A DNA stretch of 28,670 nucleotides, from contig MNCI01002794.1 in assembly GCA_015680685.1 (NCBI GenBank), forward strand, positions 113,614-142,283. The letters are read 5' to 3'. This document shows, piece by piece, positions 19,741-28,670 of this stretch; the first letter of the stretch is position 1; every line of letters begins with the position of its first letter. The translations under genes and the position numbers were made by a program. The notes under the pieces were generated by a model that saw nothing but the letters and a program-made list of their open reading frames with translations, was not told the DNA's origin and made no database searches. The stretch is from Gnetum montanum. Its lineage: Eukaryota > Streptophyta > Gnetopsida > Gnetales > Gnetaceae.

Positions 19741-21000
19741 ATAATGCATCTAGATAATCGATAATTAAAAGTTTTTAAAGATCCTTTGGGAACTAGAAAT
19801 GTTATCTCTGGCTTCCATCCAGAAAGGAATACTCACCACTCTCTACCTAAGGAATCATACATCATTCTCTAGTTTGAATACAAGGATCATAAGCAATAGT
19901 CATCATCACTTAAGAAATCATATGTGATTCATTGGTTTAACTATGTAACACCTTCCTCATCACCTATTAATTTTTTGCATGCATCTTATTACATAAATTA
20001 AACTAGTCACACACCAACATCCCATTTGCCTAACTATCCATCTATAAGATCATGTCATATGATCCTTACTCATCATCATCCTCCACTATCATAGCTACAT
20101 AAATCAAAAGCATTATTTCATCAATTATTCTATCCATCCTACTCACATCCTATTTCATACTATCCTATCAAAATACAAAACATCTCTCCTTACATTACCT
20201 AGCTTTTCCATCATCTCAACTGGGGATCCTCACTTGTAGACATTAAAATAATGAATATTAACAAGAAAAACACAAAGAAAATGTATCTAATATGCCTAAA
20301 TAGTACTCTATAGGCCAAAAAAGAGTTTTTTATATAGCAACAAGAATTTATTACTTCAAACAACCTATCTACTATATCTAATCTAATACAACTAGGTGAA
20401 ATTGCACCTCCTCCATAAACATCTCAATTGATGGATAACAAACTATTGCAACAAATGACTACAATTGTAAAATTTAAAAGGACAAATTTATCTCTATATG
20501 ATCTTTTATGAAAGAATATCAAACAAATTTATATGATTCTCCTAAAAAAACTATGATTTTAAGAAATATTTCTACTTAGACTTAGGCTATTTCATTCTTT
20601 CTCAAAATGTCTCATTATGGATTAGATAATCTAAACTTTTGTAATTACATGGATTGTTATGAAGGACTTTGGTCTCATGATTAGCTAGCATTCAATGAAG
20701 CTTATACAAACATGATTTTTTTATTAGTATTCAAGTTAAAGATATAGGTTCCATTAGGTTACCTTTTACTATTAGATATTTGATATAATCTAAAGCCTTC
20801 TTAATTATTATACAAAAATGTTCTAGTATGAATCGAATACTATGATACCCATGGGTAGTTTAAGACTATGTAGTTTCATTCTACATTCATCAAAAAATAA
20901 AATTTTCCTTTCACAATTATAAAGTAATTATTCCTATCAATACCTAAGTTTCAAGTGTTTCATGCTTTAATCATGAGACTCAAATATTTCTACTTACAAA
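19741..21000 (+). pseudogene. Ty3/gypsy protease region remnant
   Basis: After a Ser/His/Pro-rich stretch (19800-20230), the plus strand shows VKFKRTNLSLYDLL (20464-20508), which is common just upstream of gypsy protease. It then shows YPWVV.DYVVSFYIHQKIKF with HNYKVI (about 20850-20930), resembling the 'GRPW-H-A-VPSTLHQKLKF' segment after plant gypsy protease. The DSG active-site segment itself could not be read. No RT follows, so pol beyond this is absent. Confidence 0.55.
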
Positions 21001-21639
21001 CAAACCATCCAACAGTAATGTCAAACTTATAGATAAATCTATAGCTTCCCTTCATCCTAAAACTTCTACTTATTTTTCCACTAAAAACTTGATAGATCTA
21101 AATAATGAGTCTAACATTGGTATTAAGTTCATTGATTTAGGATTTGGTGATCTTGATATTTCCCCAAAATAGAAAAAATGTCTACTTTTTTCTTTCAATG
21201 ATACTACTCATGAGATTATCACTAGTCATACTTCTTCTAATACTTAAGTCACTTGAGCTTCTTGTTTACCACTTTTTATCAATGAAGCAAAAGGTTATTG
21301 ATTTTGTTTAAAGTGGAAAACGTATACTAGCATTTGTTAGGATTAATTTTCTTTCAAATTTTATATTATCTCTTTCTTTTACTTAGCATTTTCCCCATCA
21401 AGTTTTGTTGCTTATAGTTAGCTACCAATGTTAATAGTAAGACATATTAGATTTACATGTTTTACCATTTGCATTATTTCTAAGCTACTATGATACACTA
21501 TAATAGCCAAATTAGGAATGATGTAGAAACTATCATTTTATTTCTTTTCTGTTTTCTTACAATATCATGTTACATATGAATTTTACTAATGTTATTACAA
21601 AATTAATGCTAATGTTATTTACACTTTACAAACCAAAGT
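21001..21639. other. AT-rich stretch, end of the Ty3/gypsy remnant
   Basis: No RT, RNase H or integrase motif was found on the plus strand where they would follow. Either pol was deleted or the element was always gag-protease only. The sequence ends against the LTR starting at 21640. Confidence 0.35.
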
Positions 21640-22398
21640 TAATGAGTAGCGAGTATCCCCTACACCCAACCATATGAATCAAAACTGTGTACTAGCAATC
21701 TGATTAAATTTCAGACTTAGTTCCTAAGTTCACCCATAATCTTAGATAGTGACTCAAGATAATTTATGATCGTTTTCTTCCTAACCCACACTTATGTTTT
21801 ACATGCAAATGGTTAAATGTGAGTTAAGTCTTATGATGTATATTTTTGTAAGTGTTTTTATATATTTTCTTGTCCTAAGGTCTAGATGAATAAATGAAGA
21901 TATAAGAATTAATTATCTAATTACTCATCTACTCTAGTGGCTAACTATCCTAACATAACTAGCTATTCCCACCTATGACACACATCCTAAACTAGTATCC
22001 ACACTACTAGATTACCAAGTGGTGATTACTGGATGTACCAAATGGCCACTACTAGGATTACCAAGAAAAATATGTTATGCTTGAAGTGGTCATTTTATGT
22101 GTTCATGATTAAACACATTAATTAATTACAAATAGGAATTTAAAGTGCATTAAAATTAGAATCTAATTAAGTAAGATTAAACTATTCTAAGTTTTGCAAT
22201 GAATGTCAAAAATCTAATCTTTATTAATGGTTACACCAATGCATTTAGATTCATGATGCTTCAATAAAGATCCATACAATCTCTTGAATTCACACTGTGA
22301 GCACTCAAAGGAAAATATTCTAACTCTACAAAAATAAAACTATAAGAGCTTCACTACAATATGGAATTAACATGCCATAAATCTATTTGGTGCTCACA

Positions 22399-22406
22399 TT
22401 TATATA
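22399..22406 (-). promoter_or_regulatory. TATA box of the minus-strand LTR
   Basis: TATATAAA within GAGCCTATATAAATGTGAGC on the minus strand, about 110 bases after the LTR start and directly after the TGTCGAC/ATGCATCGATGCAT cluster. Confidence 0.65.
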
Positions 22407-22424
22407 GGCTCTACCTAAATTAGT

Positions 22425-22484
22425 GTCGACGCATGTTATCATGTGTCAACTAGGATATGTCGATGGAGATGCATCGATGCATGC
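22425..22484. repeat. TGTCGAYGCAT palindrome cluster in U3
   Basis: Within 60 bases are GTCGAC (22425), TGTCAAC, TATGTCGATG and ATGCATCGATGCAT (about 22470-22483), followed by CCCGTCAACA. They share the core TGTCRA(C/T)GCAT in both orientations and keep several CpGs. The same words occur at 26950-27004. Confidence 0.6.
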
Positions 22485-22529
22485 CCGTCAACATAGCTTG
22501 TATATATGATGCTTCATCATATCTCCACA

Positions 22530-23606
22530 AATAGCTAAAAACTCTTCCTCGGGTGAACAAAACCAAGATATAGCTTCTTATAAAATTTCAAGAAGTATGA
22601 AATTTATTCACTAAAAAACAACAAACTAATTGATTGACTAACTTTGAGTGCCATATTGTATGGAGTTCCAAAATTGGTATGCATGACAACAAAATTGAAC
22701 ACTTTTATAAAATTACAGTAGGTACCCTTGACTTATCAAAGATAAGTTGAATTTTCAAATAGTTCCTAGGGGTGGATGCTCTTGTAATGCTGAAGGTCCT
22801 TTGCCAAGTTCTAACACTAATGGTGTTTAAGGTGGTTGAGGCTAACCTACTATTGGTAGCAAAAGTTTAAAAGAATCTAGAAGCACTTTCATTTTCTCCT
22901 CCTTACACATGAGTTGTAAGCAATCCATGAGGCTTCATTGATGTGGGTTGGTGTAGGGACATCTCGAGGGCATGACATCACAAGAAACAACTCCTTTGTA
23001 TTGACAAACCACATTTCGAATCATTTGCATTTAATATCAAATGTCTTCACTAGGTTCTATAGCTCATAGTAGTTGTTCATCCTTCTAGCCAGGTTGTTAG
23101 CAAAAAATAATTGATTATTGAATATAATCATAAGAACTTCAAGCTCTATGTTGGTTGTTTCCAACTATTGCTTGGTCTCCTTGCAATGCTTGAATTCTAC
23201 CTCATACAAGAGGTAGGAAATGATCACCTACTTTTTTACTTTGATCCTTAACCTCTCTACTATCATCATAGCCAAGTTTATATAACAAAGATTAGCAAGT
23301 TCCATATACTTTATCATATCCTCAATTTGCAAATCCTTTAGGTGGATTTCTACCTAGTTGTATGTATTTAAGTCATCAAAGATAGGCTATGATACATTGC
23401 CTATTTAATGAAGTTATTGGAAGGCCTCATTCATCTTTGTCTTCATTAATTATATCTCTTTTTCATTTACCTCTTTGAGGATCCCAATCTAGGCCCATGT
23501 AATGATTCTTAACTTGTTCAAATTTCAAGGTACTCAGACTTCTAATGTGCATTTTCTAATGAAGCACTCAAACTTCATCCATTAAGAGATTCCAATTCTT
23601 TGTTGC
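22530..23606 (-). pseudogene. Decayed interior of a minus-strand retroelement, left part
   Basis: The minus strand reads as a broken hydrophilic protein with many stops and no catalytic motif; Glu/Lys-rich segments could be a worn coiled coil. It continues the region on the other side of the solo LTR. No domain is assigned. Confidence 0.3.
23602..23606. repeat. Target-site duplication of the solo LTR, left
   Basis: GTTGC here and ATTGC at 24523-24527 flank the solo LTR; four of five bases match and the difference is a transition. Confidence 0.65.
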
Positions 23607-23615
23607 TGATGGGAC

Positions 23616-23707
23616 GCGATATCGCATGGGCCGCGATATTGCGTACGCGATATCGTGGCAGTCGCGATATTGCATCCTCCCTTGCAATATCACGTACGTG
23701 ATATTGC
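23616..23707 (+). promoter_or_regulatory. Palindromic GCGATATCGC / GTACGC array of the solo LTR
   Basis: Six 10-mers GYRATATYRC start at 23616, 23633, 23647, 23664, 23684 and 23698, with 14-20 bases between starts. Between some of them stand GCGTACGC (23641-23648) and CACGTACGTG (23691-23700). As a result 23684-23707 is a perfect 24-base palindrome and 23633-23656 nearly one. The array ends about 15 bases before the TATA box. The second LTR of the family (28630) keeps GTGATATCGC followed by GCGTACGC. Confidence 0.88.
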
Positions 23708-23723
23708 GGTGCACTATCATATC

Positions 23724-23731
23724 TATAAATA
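23724..23731 (+). promoter_or_regulatory. TATA box of the solo LTR
   Basis: TATAAATA within ATCTATAAATAAGAGG, just downstream of the palindrome array, with the LTR's leader following. Confidence 0.7.
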
Positions 23732-24527
23732 AGAGGTGGCTCTCCCTTATTTCCTCATCCTAGGCAAGATAGTAGGGAAACTCTAGTAGATTGATCACTC
23801 CAGGGAGAATATTTTCCATGTGCCCGTAGTAGGAGTCCCAAAGTGAACAGATCTTTATTCGAGCAAACATTGTACCTAAACATAAGTTCGTGTTTGGAAA
23901 TAAAGATGAGCTTCATGGATAAACCTTGCAATGCATGGAATAGGATTTTATTACATGTTATTTATTGCTTTCTCTCTCACCCTTATCTCCTAGTAACGCG
24001 GAATGAGTACGACTTGATTACGAGCATTTAAGGATGTGTACAGATGATTAAGGAACGGATGCTCATCGTGCTTAGGCTAGATTAGATTCTCTCACCCTTT
24101 CCTCCTAGTTAAGTGCCTCAGCACAACCACTTCAAGCACGTGCATTACACGTGGGATCCCAGCAACGATTAGCATTTGGTAACCACGGTTGCATCGGTTC
24201 AGGGTGTGTATGGTAAGTGGGAACAGATGCTGACACTAGGTAATTTAGACTTAGCTCATTAGTTAGAGTTAGTAATTAGTTTCTCAACCCTTCACCTTGG
24301 TAGCATAGGAGACATAAAACATAAAAAGCATAAAAATCATATACCTCAGACTTGCTTAACCATACACCGTGACAACTACAAGTAAGTCTAGGAAGACAAC
24401 GAATAATTAACCCTAAGTGTTGCATGGGGCGTGTAGGCATTTAGTTTGTGGAGTTTGACCAGATTGTGCATGCTATGTTCGTATTCATATGGTTGAGTGT
24501 AGGGGTATCTTGCCACTCATCAATTGC

Positions 24528-25560
24528 CAACCTCCTTAGATCAGGATTCACCTTGGCTAGATTCTCCTACTATTATTAGATAAGTTTGATCTTTTGGTCC
24601 TTTTGTTATTTGACATTTCCCATGTGAGGAAGATCTTTGGTAAGATCCAAGTTCTCTTTACAGACTTGTGACAAGTCCTTGTTAGTGCTGAAGGTCATGG
24701 CTTCTCACAAGGATGCATTAAAGACCATTGGATCCTTTGCATTCTTAAACTCTCTAATTTTATGTTGAAGCTATTAAAAATCTTCATCCCTTATGATTTT
24801 TTGATTGAGAATTATGGGATCAAAGAGATGAGCTCGTAACTCCACAGCTTTGATAGCTAACCATTGGTTCTCAATGTGGCTACCTATAGTTGGGCATTGA
24901 TAATGAGTTTGCCCTTCATCTCAAGTAGCAATGGGGGGTTATGATAATTTCATTTAGGAGATAAAATATCTTCAAAATTGGTTTTCTAGAACCCATTAGT
25001 CATTCCAATAATTCTTCTTGTTGGATTACAATTACCTGACCACTTCCCACTCTTACAAATGTTTGAATATCCACCATCACAACAACGTGTAGCATAGATG
25101 CCATAGGAGCATTTATGGATTCTACTATCTTATTGACCACCACCTTTATTGATTTCTACTATCCTTGGTTCTACATCACCAAAATAGATACCCCTTTACC
25201 CTCCTCTAAGAAGACCAATAAAGTTATGACATTTACAAAGATTTCAAGGAATTACTATCTAGGGCTGAACATGGTAACTTCTCAAGCACTAGAATTTATT
25301 CTTATGAGTGTCTAACCCCTTTGTGTTAAGAATAGAAAGGTAATTTCCTCTAGCCAACTAATGGTCCTTGTGAACTTATTTAGATGGCTTAATGTAGGAT
25401 ACTAAATTGATGGTTTCTTGCCACCTATTAAGCCTTGTTACTACTATAGCTACTACTCATGAAGTTTCCAAAGCCTTTTGGTAGCTATCAGTACCTCTGA
25501 CATGGTTTCTCCTATAGCTAGTGATGGTGGTGGCCTCTCTTCTTCCAAAAATTTCACTAC
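24528..25560 (-). pseudogene. Decayed interior of the minus-strand element, central part
   Basis: Minus-strand translation is broken by many stops and contains no polymerase or integrase motif. It lies downstream of the gag-type ORF remnant at 25570-26506 and would be its C-terminal part. The plus-strand frame at 25115-25315 is a shadow without similarity. Confidence 0.3.
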
Positions 25561-25569
25561 TACCTTATC

Positions 25570-26506
25570 CATCATCATCTCCTACCAAGATGCATCAAGA
25601 GCATGATGAATCATGTTATTGGCATAGCATGCTATGCCTCCCCTTCTACAAAGTTTTCTGATTAAGCATAGGAGAGAGACTATCTTTCCTCCTTTTTCAT
25701 TCTCTTTCAATTGCTTCTAGATAGATAAGTTGTGGAAGGTTAACCTAGAAATTTTTAGTTAGAGCGGTGCACACATAGGAGGAGGATGTTGTGATCTTAC
25801 TTGGCCTCAAAATGGAATTCAGGTGATAGGACATGATTTTGAAGTAGACACACCCCACCTTCATGAGTGCATCATACTCCTTATGGTCCACTCCATAATA
25901 ACATTGGATCCATTCTTTCTTAGCTTTTGGATCTACTTGGATGAAGATTTCCACTAATGTTAATCTTGTATTAGGAAAATCAAGGATCTCCACAATGGTC
26001 TCAATTGAGTAGGAGACTATGATATATTTGATTTTAACAAATACATCTCCTTACTAGTTGTTGTAGAATAAATGGGTCTTTCCCATGTACCATTTTCCAC
26101 TATAAGAGAGAATGGACCACATGGGAGACTCTTGTAATTCTGTTTGGACTTTCTTAAGTGTCAACTTCAAGAAGGATCCAAAGATTAATTCTCAAAGAAC
26201 TAAACTATGAATCTCATTGGTTCTTTTTCTTTTCAAGCAAGCCTCCATTAGTGTGATTTCAAGGTTAGGCCTTGGCCTTAGTGCTCCATCCTACTTGGAT
26301 GGGCCAATATCTATAGTGGAAATCCCAGAATAGATTTCACTTTGGTCTCCTCTTAAAGAGGTCTTGTTACATGGGTTGCCTTGACCTCTTGTTCTTGGTG
26401 CTACTGTAGTTGTTGTCACTAGCCCCTTCCTCCTTGTGGCCACATCTTCCTCAGCTAGAAAGGTCCTTTGGTTGCTGCTCCCTTCTTTGGTACCATCTAT
26501 GATCAC
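25570..26506 (-). pseudogene. Gag-type ORF remnant resembling the 'putative plant transposon protein' family
   Basis: The minus strand from 26506 has a Lys/Arg/Thr-rich start (RRKGLVTTTTVAPRTRG), then ILDFPNTRLTL, EYDALMKVGCVYFKIM and YHLNSILRPSKITTSSSYVCTAL (25993-25745). After a stop comes NLPQLIYLEAIE, and later, in a shifted frame, KLCRRGGIACYA (about 25660-25620). The order (aromatic helix, 'L-PS--TS' segment, 'VNL---I--EI', 'LI--LC---GV') resembles a domain of unknown role found in plant retrotransposon-associated ORFs, often near Athila-type elements. The match is by pattern memory only, so the assignment is tentative. Stops and shifts make it a relic. Confidence 0.42.
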
Positions 26507-26623
26507 AAATGTAATCTTGGATTAGCATTTTAATTAGTAACCATTAGTTCCATTGATACCTTTCTTAGTAGGTCTAGTTAGACATAGGTTTGTTTATGAT
26601 CTTGGTAGGCTTATTATTTTAAT

Positions 26624-26635
26624 AATCTGCTACCA
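26624..26635 (-). other. Candidate decayed primer-binding site
   Basis: The minus strand reads CTTTGGTAGCAGATT, similar to TTTGGTATCAGAGC. It lies between the LTR-like segment 26640-27028 and the gag-type ORF, as expected for a 5' primer-binding site of a minus-strand element. The match has several mismatches. Confidence 0.35.
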
Positions 26636-26639
26636 AAGT

Positions 26640-27028
26640 TTGTTTTTGAGATTTTAATCCTATTTTTGGGATGATTATTTTAATATTATTCTTAAGGGTG
26701 ATCCTTGAAGAATTAGAAAAATTCCAAAAAAAATTCTATCATAAACCAAAGGTTTGTATCCCCCACAATATATAGCTTACCTCTAATAGCTATGGGATCA
26801 AAGAACAAGGTGAACCGGGTGACCAATTTGAAAGTTAGATCAATTGGAAGATCTTTGGACTTTGAAAAATGGAAAAATTCATCTCATTTGAAGGAAAATG
26901 GTAGAAATAATGGCCAATTTTCATGCATATTTATACTATTTTTCTGCAACATTGACAAGGATGTGTCAATGCATTGGCCTACATGGACAAGAATGCATCG
27001 ACATAGCTATTTGAGAAAATACTTCACA
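26640..27028 (-). mobile_element. LTR-like fragment (minus strand), candidate 5' LTR
   Basis: The minus strand starts TGTGAAGTATTTTCTCAAAT then AGCTATGTCGATGCAT, alignable with the start of the 21640-22519 LTR (TGATGAAGCATCATATATAC then AAGCTATGTTGAC). It carries TGTCAATGCAT and ATGCATCGACA words and TATAAATA at 26928-26935. It is much shorter than the other LTR, so U5 is deleted or diverged. The plus-strand frame across it is spurious. Confidence 0.45.
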
Positions 27029-28261
27029 TTGAAAAACTGAGTATTTTTAAAAAGTTGAGGATAAAAAAAGATCCCAAAGGAAGCCAAAAAATCATACAAA
27101 TATGGAAAGTGAAATAGGATATTAAATTCATTAAGAAAAAGAAAATTTATTGGATTATGATGAACTCAGGATGCCAAAATAGTGCAAACTGGACATTCAA
27201 AAGAGATAATGAGAAGATTGATAACAAAAATGAGTAAGGGATAGGAAGTTTAACTAGAAAATAATAATGGACATGTAAGTGGATCCTCCCCAAAGATGAT
27301 TCATGTCAGTAATGCTCTTACATGCTCTCATCACTAGGATTCCATAGGCATCAAGGATGATTAATGGTCTTAGAAGTTATAAATCGAATCCATATGAGAG
27401 ATCATTAGAGGACTATGCACTACCAAAATAGACATATCAAGTCACCATGATATGAAGTAGTGAGGTGATTGATGATGGATGTAGAAGAGTGGAAGATAAA
27501 GGGATTGGTAAGGGAATCACATCTTAGACACATTAAGTTCTTGTGGGATTTGTATTTAACCTGATCAAATACCATCTCATCCTTGGTGAAGACCAAGTCC
27601 ATCCATGTTCAATAACTTTGCATTATCATATCTTGACCATTTAACTAGCAAGAATTTAAGGCCATTCCCAAAAAACCAACATCACTCTAAGAGAAGAAGA
27701 AGAAAGAAGTAGGAAGATAAGAAGGATCTTAGTTAGAGGAGTGTTATTAGGCATGGGTAACATGTCTTTCCATCCCCATAACTAGTGCTTGTATCTTGTT
27801 ATTTTATCTAAGGAATGTGATTTGAATTCCCATGTTTTTTGTGAATGGGAACCATACCACGCAAAGACATGCTTCTTGTTATGGTTGACAATAGGAGTGA
27901 TGAAAGGTTGATGAGAATGCTCATAAAATTTAAGAAGGAAGTTGGGAACATAGTATGATAAATGTCGTTGAAGTCACATCCTTTCCCATCCTACTTGATC
28001 CATTCCAATTATATTAAGTATCATAATCATTAATTACTTTTAATTTTAGATGTGAAAGGACCTCATGCTTCCAAGATACATAGCCTCTTAGATCTTGATG
28101 AAATGGATGGAAGTTGTGGACTCACTACTTGAAATAATCATAAAATTAATAATCTGTTAATTGAGAACATAATTCTGAGATAAAATCTAGCCAATTATCG
28201 ATCAATCACAACATTAATGAACTTTCAAAAGTAGCAACACTAACAGGGAGAACTTGAGATT
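27029..28261. other. Gene-free stretch, probably 3' untranslated region or LTR of the second Athila-like copy
   Basis: No recognisable domain on either strand; the short minus frame at 27420-27602 has no support. Its place left of the integrase end of a minus-strand element is where the 3' untranslated region and 3' LTR should lie. Their boundaries could not be fixed. Confidence 0.35.
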
Positions 28262-28262
28262 C

Positions 28263-28280
28263 TATATATATATATATATA
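28263..28280 (+). repeat. (TA)n microsatellite
   Basis: Nine TA units inside the tail of the second Athila-like copy. Confidence 0.9.
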
Positions 28281-28629
28281 AGAAATTGGAAAATATGCAA
28301 GAAAATAGAAAACATATGAAAAATAGTGCAAAACAAAAAGGTTAAAAAAGTGAAGAACAATTACAGAGGATCAACATGGATGGACATCTCACCCATGACT
28401 AAGTTCGAAAAAGAAGATTTGAAAGATAGGACATGCTCACCCATCAGTTGAGGTGTTTGTGTCATTAGTTATCCTGGGTTCTAGGAAAGCTTTCACTTGT
28501 TGAATGTTGACTAGCAACTATTTATCTAGGCTAGAATGATGGTAAATCATCATGGATCCAAAAAGAAAAGTTGTATGAATAACATAATGTCCTTCCTATA
28601 GCATTTGAAATTCTATATTGTAACACATG
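28281..28629 (-). pseudogene. Second Athila-like copy, integrase C-terminal end and 3' tail
   Basis: It aligns in the same orientation with about 230-600: A-rich tail, ACATGGATGG-CATCTC, TTTCACTTGTTG-ATGTTGA, then a stretch ending ACATG. Similarity is about two-thirds by eye. In the first copy this is the integrase C-terminus. Here it is cut at 28629 by the inserted LTR. Confidence 0.7.
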
Positions 28630-28670
28630 TGATGAGACGCGGTTTGCGTCGGCCGTGATATCGCGTACGC
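28630..28670 (+). mobile_element. Start of a second LTR of the solo-LTR family, running off the window
   Basis: TGATGAGACGCGG..GTCGGCCGTG, then ATATCGCGTACGC, matches 23607-23648 at about four-fifths of positions with one gap, including the terminal TGATG and the GTGATATCGC-GCGTACGC pair. It stands directly after ACATG of the second Athila-like copy, in the same orientation as the solo LTR. Confidence 0.82.

Larger units (their letters stand above)
21640..22519 (-). mobile_element. LTR (minus strand) related at its 3' end to the solo LTR
   Basis: On the minus strand it starts TGATGAAGCATCATATA and ends TCATATGGTTGGGTGTAGGG, then ATACTCGCTACTCATTA. The last 40 bases closely match the end of the solo LTR (24485-24522, TCATATGGTTGAGTGTAGGG then ..CCACTCATCA). 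U3 carries ATGCATCGATGCAT and GTCGAC words; TATATAAA is at 22399-22406. The flanks do not give a matching 5-bp duplication. Upstream on the minus strand is GTGGAGATA, a possible polypurine tract, so this may be a 3' LTR. Confidence 0.65.
23607..24522 (+). mobile_element. Solo LTR, CpG-rich, with GYRATATYRC palindrome array
   Basis: It starts TGATGGGACGCGATATC and ends ..CCACTCATCA, so the termini TGATG/CATCA are inverted repeats. It is 916 bases long and flanked by GTTGC/ATTGC. No primer-binding site follows and no polypurine tract precedes, as expected of a solo LTR left by recombination between the two LTRs of one element. U3 (23616-23707) is packed with palindromes, TATAAATA follows at about 23724, and AAATAAAG at about 23899 could be a poly(A) signal. 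CpG is much more frequent than in the neighbours, which suggests a younger insertion. Small frames inside are not genes. Confidence 0.87.

Noticed and set aside
24523-28629. Reading 23607-24522 and 28630 onward as the two LTRs of one element
   Set aside because: No primer-binding site after 24522 and no purine tract before 28630; the left one has its own target duplication, and the right one cuts an Athila-like copy that begins further left.

Overview
The window looks like intergenic DNA from a large plant nuclear genome, probably a slow-purging one such as a gymnosperm or a large monocot, although the species cannot be told from sequence alone. It is AT-rich and strongly CpG-poor. No intact host gene, rRNA, tRNA, CRISPR array or bacterial-type operon is visible. 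What can be recognised is broken LTR retrotransposons inserted into one another. All open reading frames are short remnants; none is a convincing functional CDS.

Layout, left to right. (1) About 389-3480, minus strand: decayed Ty3/gypsy pol of the Athila type (protease-RT linker, RT with FMDDF, RNase H, integrase). Its 3' end runs off the left edge. (2) 3619-7330: a two-copy repeat. The long copy (3619 to about 6360) resembles a promoter-bearing LTR: a series of CTACGCTAC/GTAGCGTAG hairpins spaced mostly 160-200 bp apart lies upstream of a TATA box at 5418. The short copy (6963-7250) lacks about 2.4 kb of this between CACATT microhomologies. (3) 7330-10080: unrecognised repeat-derived DNA with two related TATA palindromes and a 30-bp minisatellite. 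(4) About 11064-21000, plus strand: remnant of another Ty3/gypsy element (TATA, candidate primer-binding site, gag, protease region). Its gag is split by a nearly complete Ty1/copia element at 13543-19460 on the minus strand, with both LTRs, PBS, polypurine tract and full pol order. (5) About 21640-27028, minus strand: two LTR-like ends around a gag-type ORF region without pol, which is a candidate non-autonomous element. It is interrupted by a CpG-rich solo LTR at 23607-24522. (6) 27030-28629: the 3' part of a second Athila-like copy in the same orientation as the first, broken at 28630 by another LTR of the solo-LTR family that runs off the right edge.

The observation I consider most worth following is that several unrelated LTR families here carry clusters of near-palindromic words upstream of their TATA box. 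The words are GYRATATYRC, CTACGCTAC...GTAGCGTAG, AAGAYRTCTT and ATGCATCGATGCAT. Two LTRs with related 3' ends (21640-22519 and 23607-24522) carry different palindromes in U3, as though U3 turns over while the LTR ends persist. Decay is also patterned: both integrases have lost the same two catalytic acids by G-to-A change, and many in-frame stops sit where glutamine is usual, as expected from deamination of methylated cytosine.
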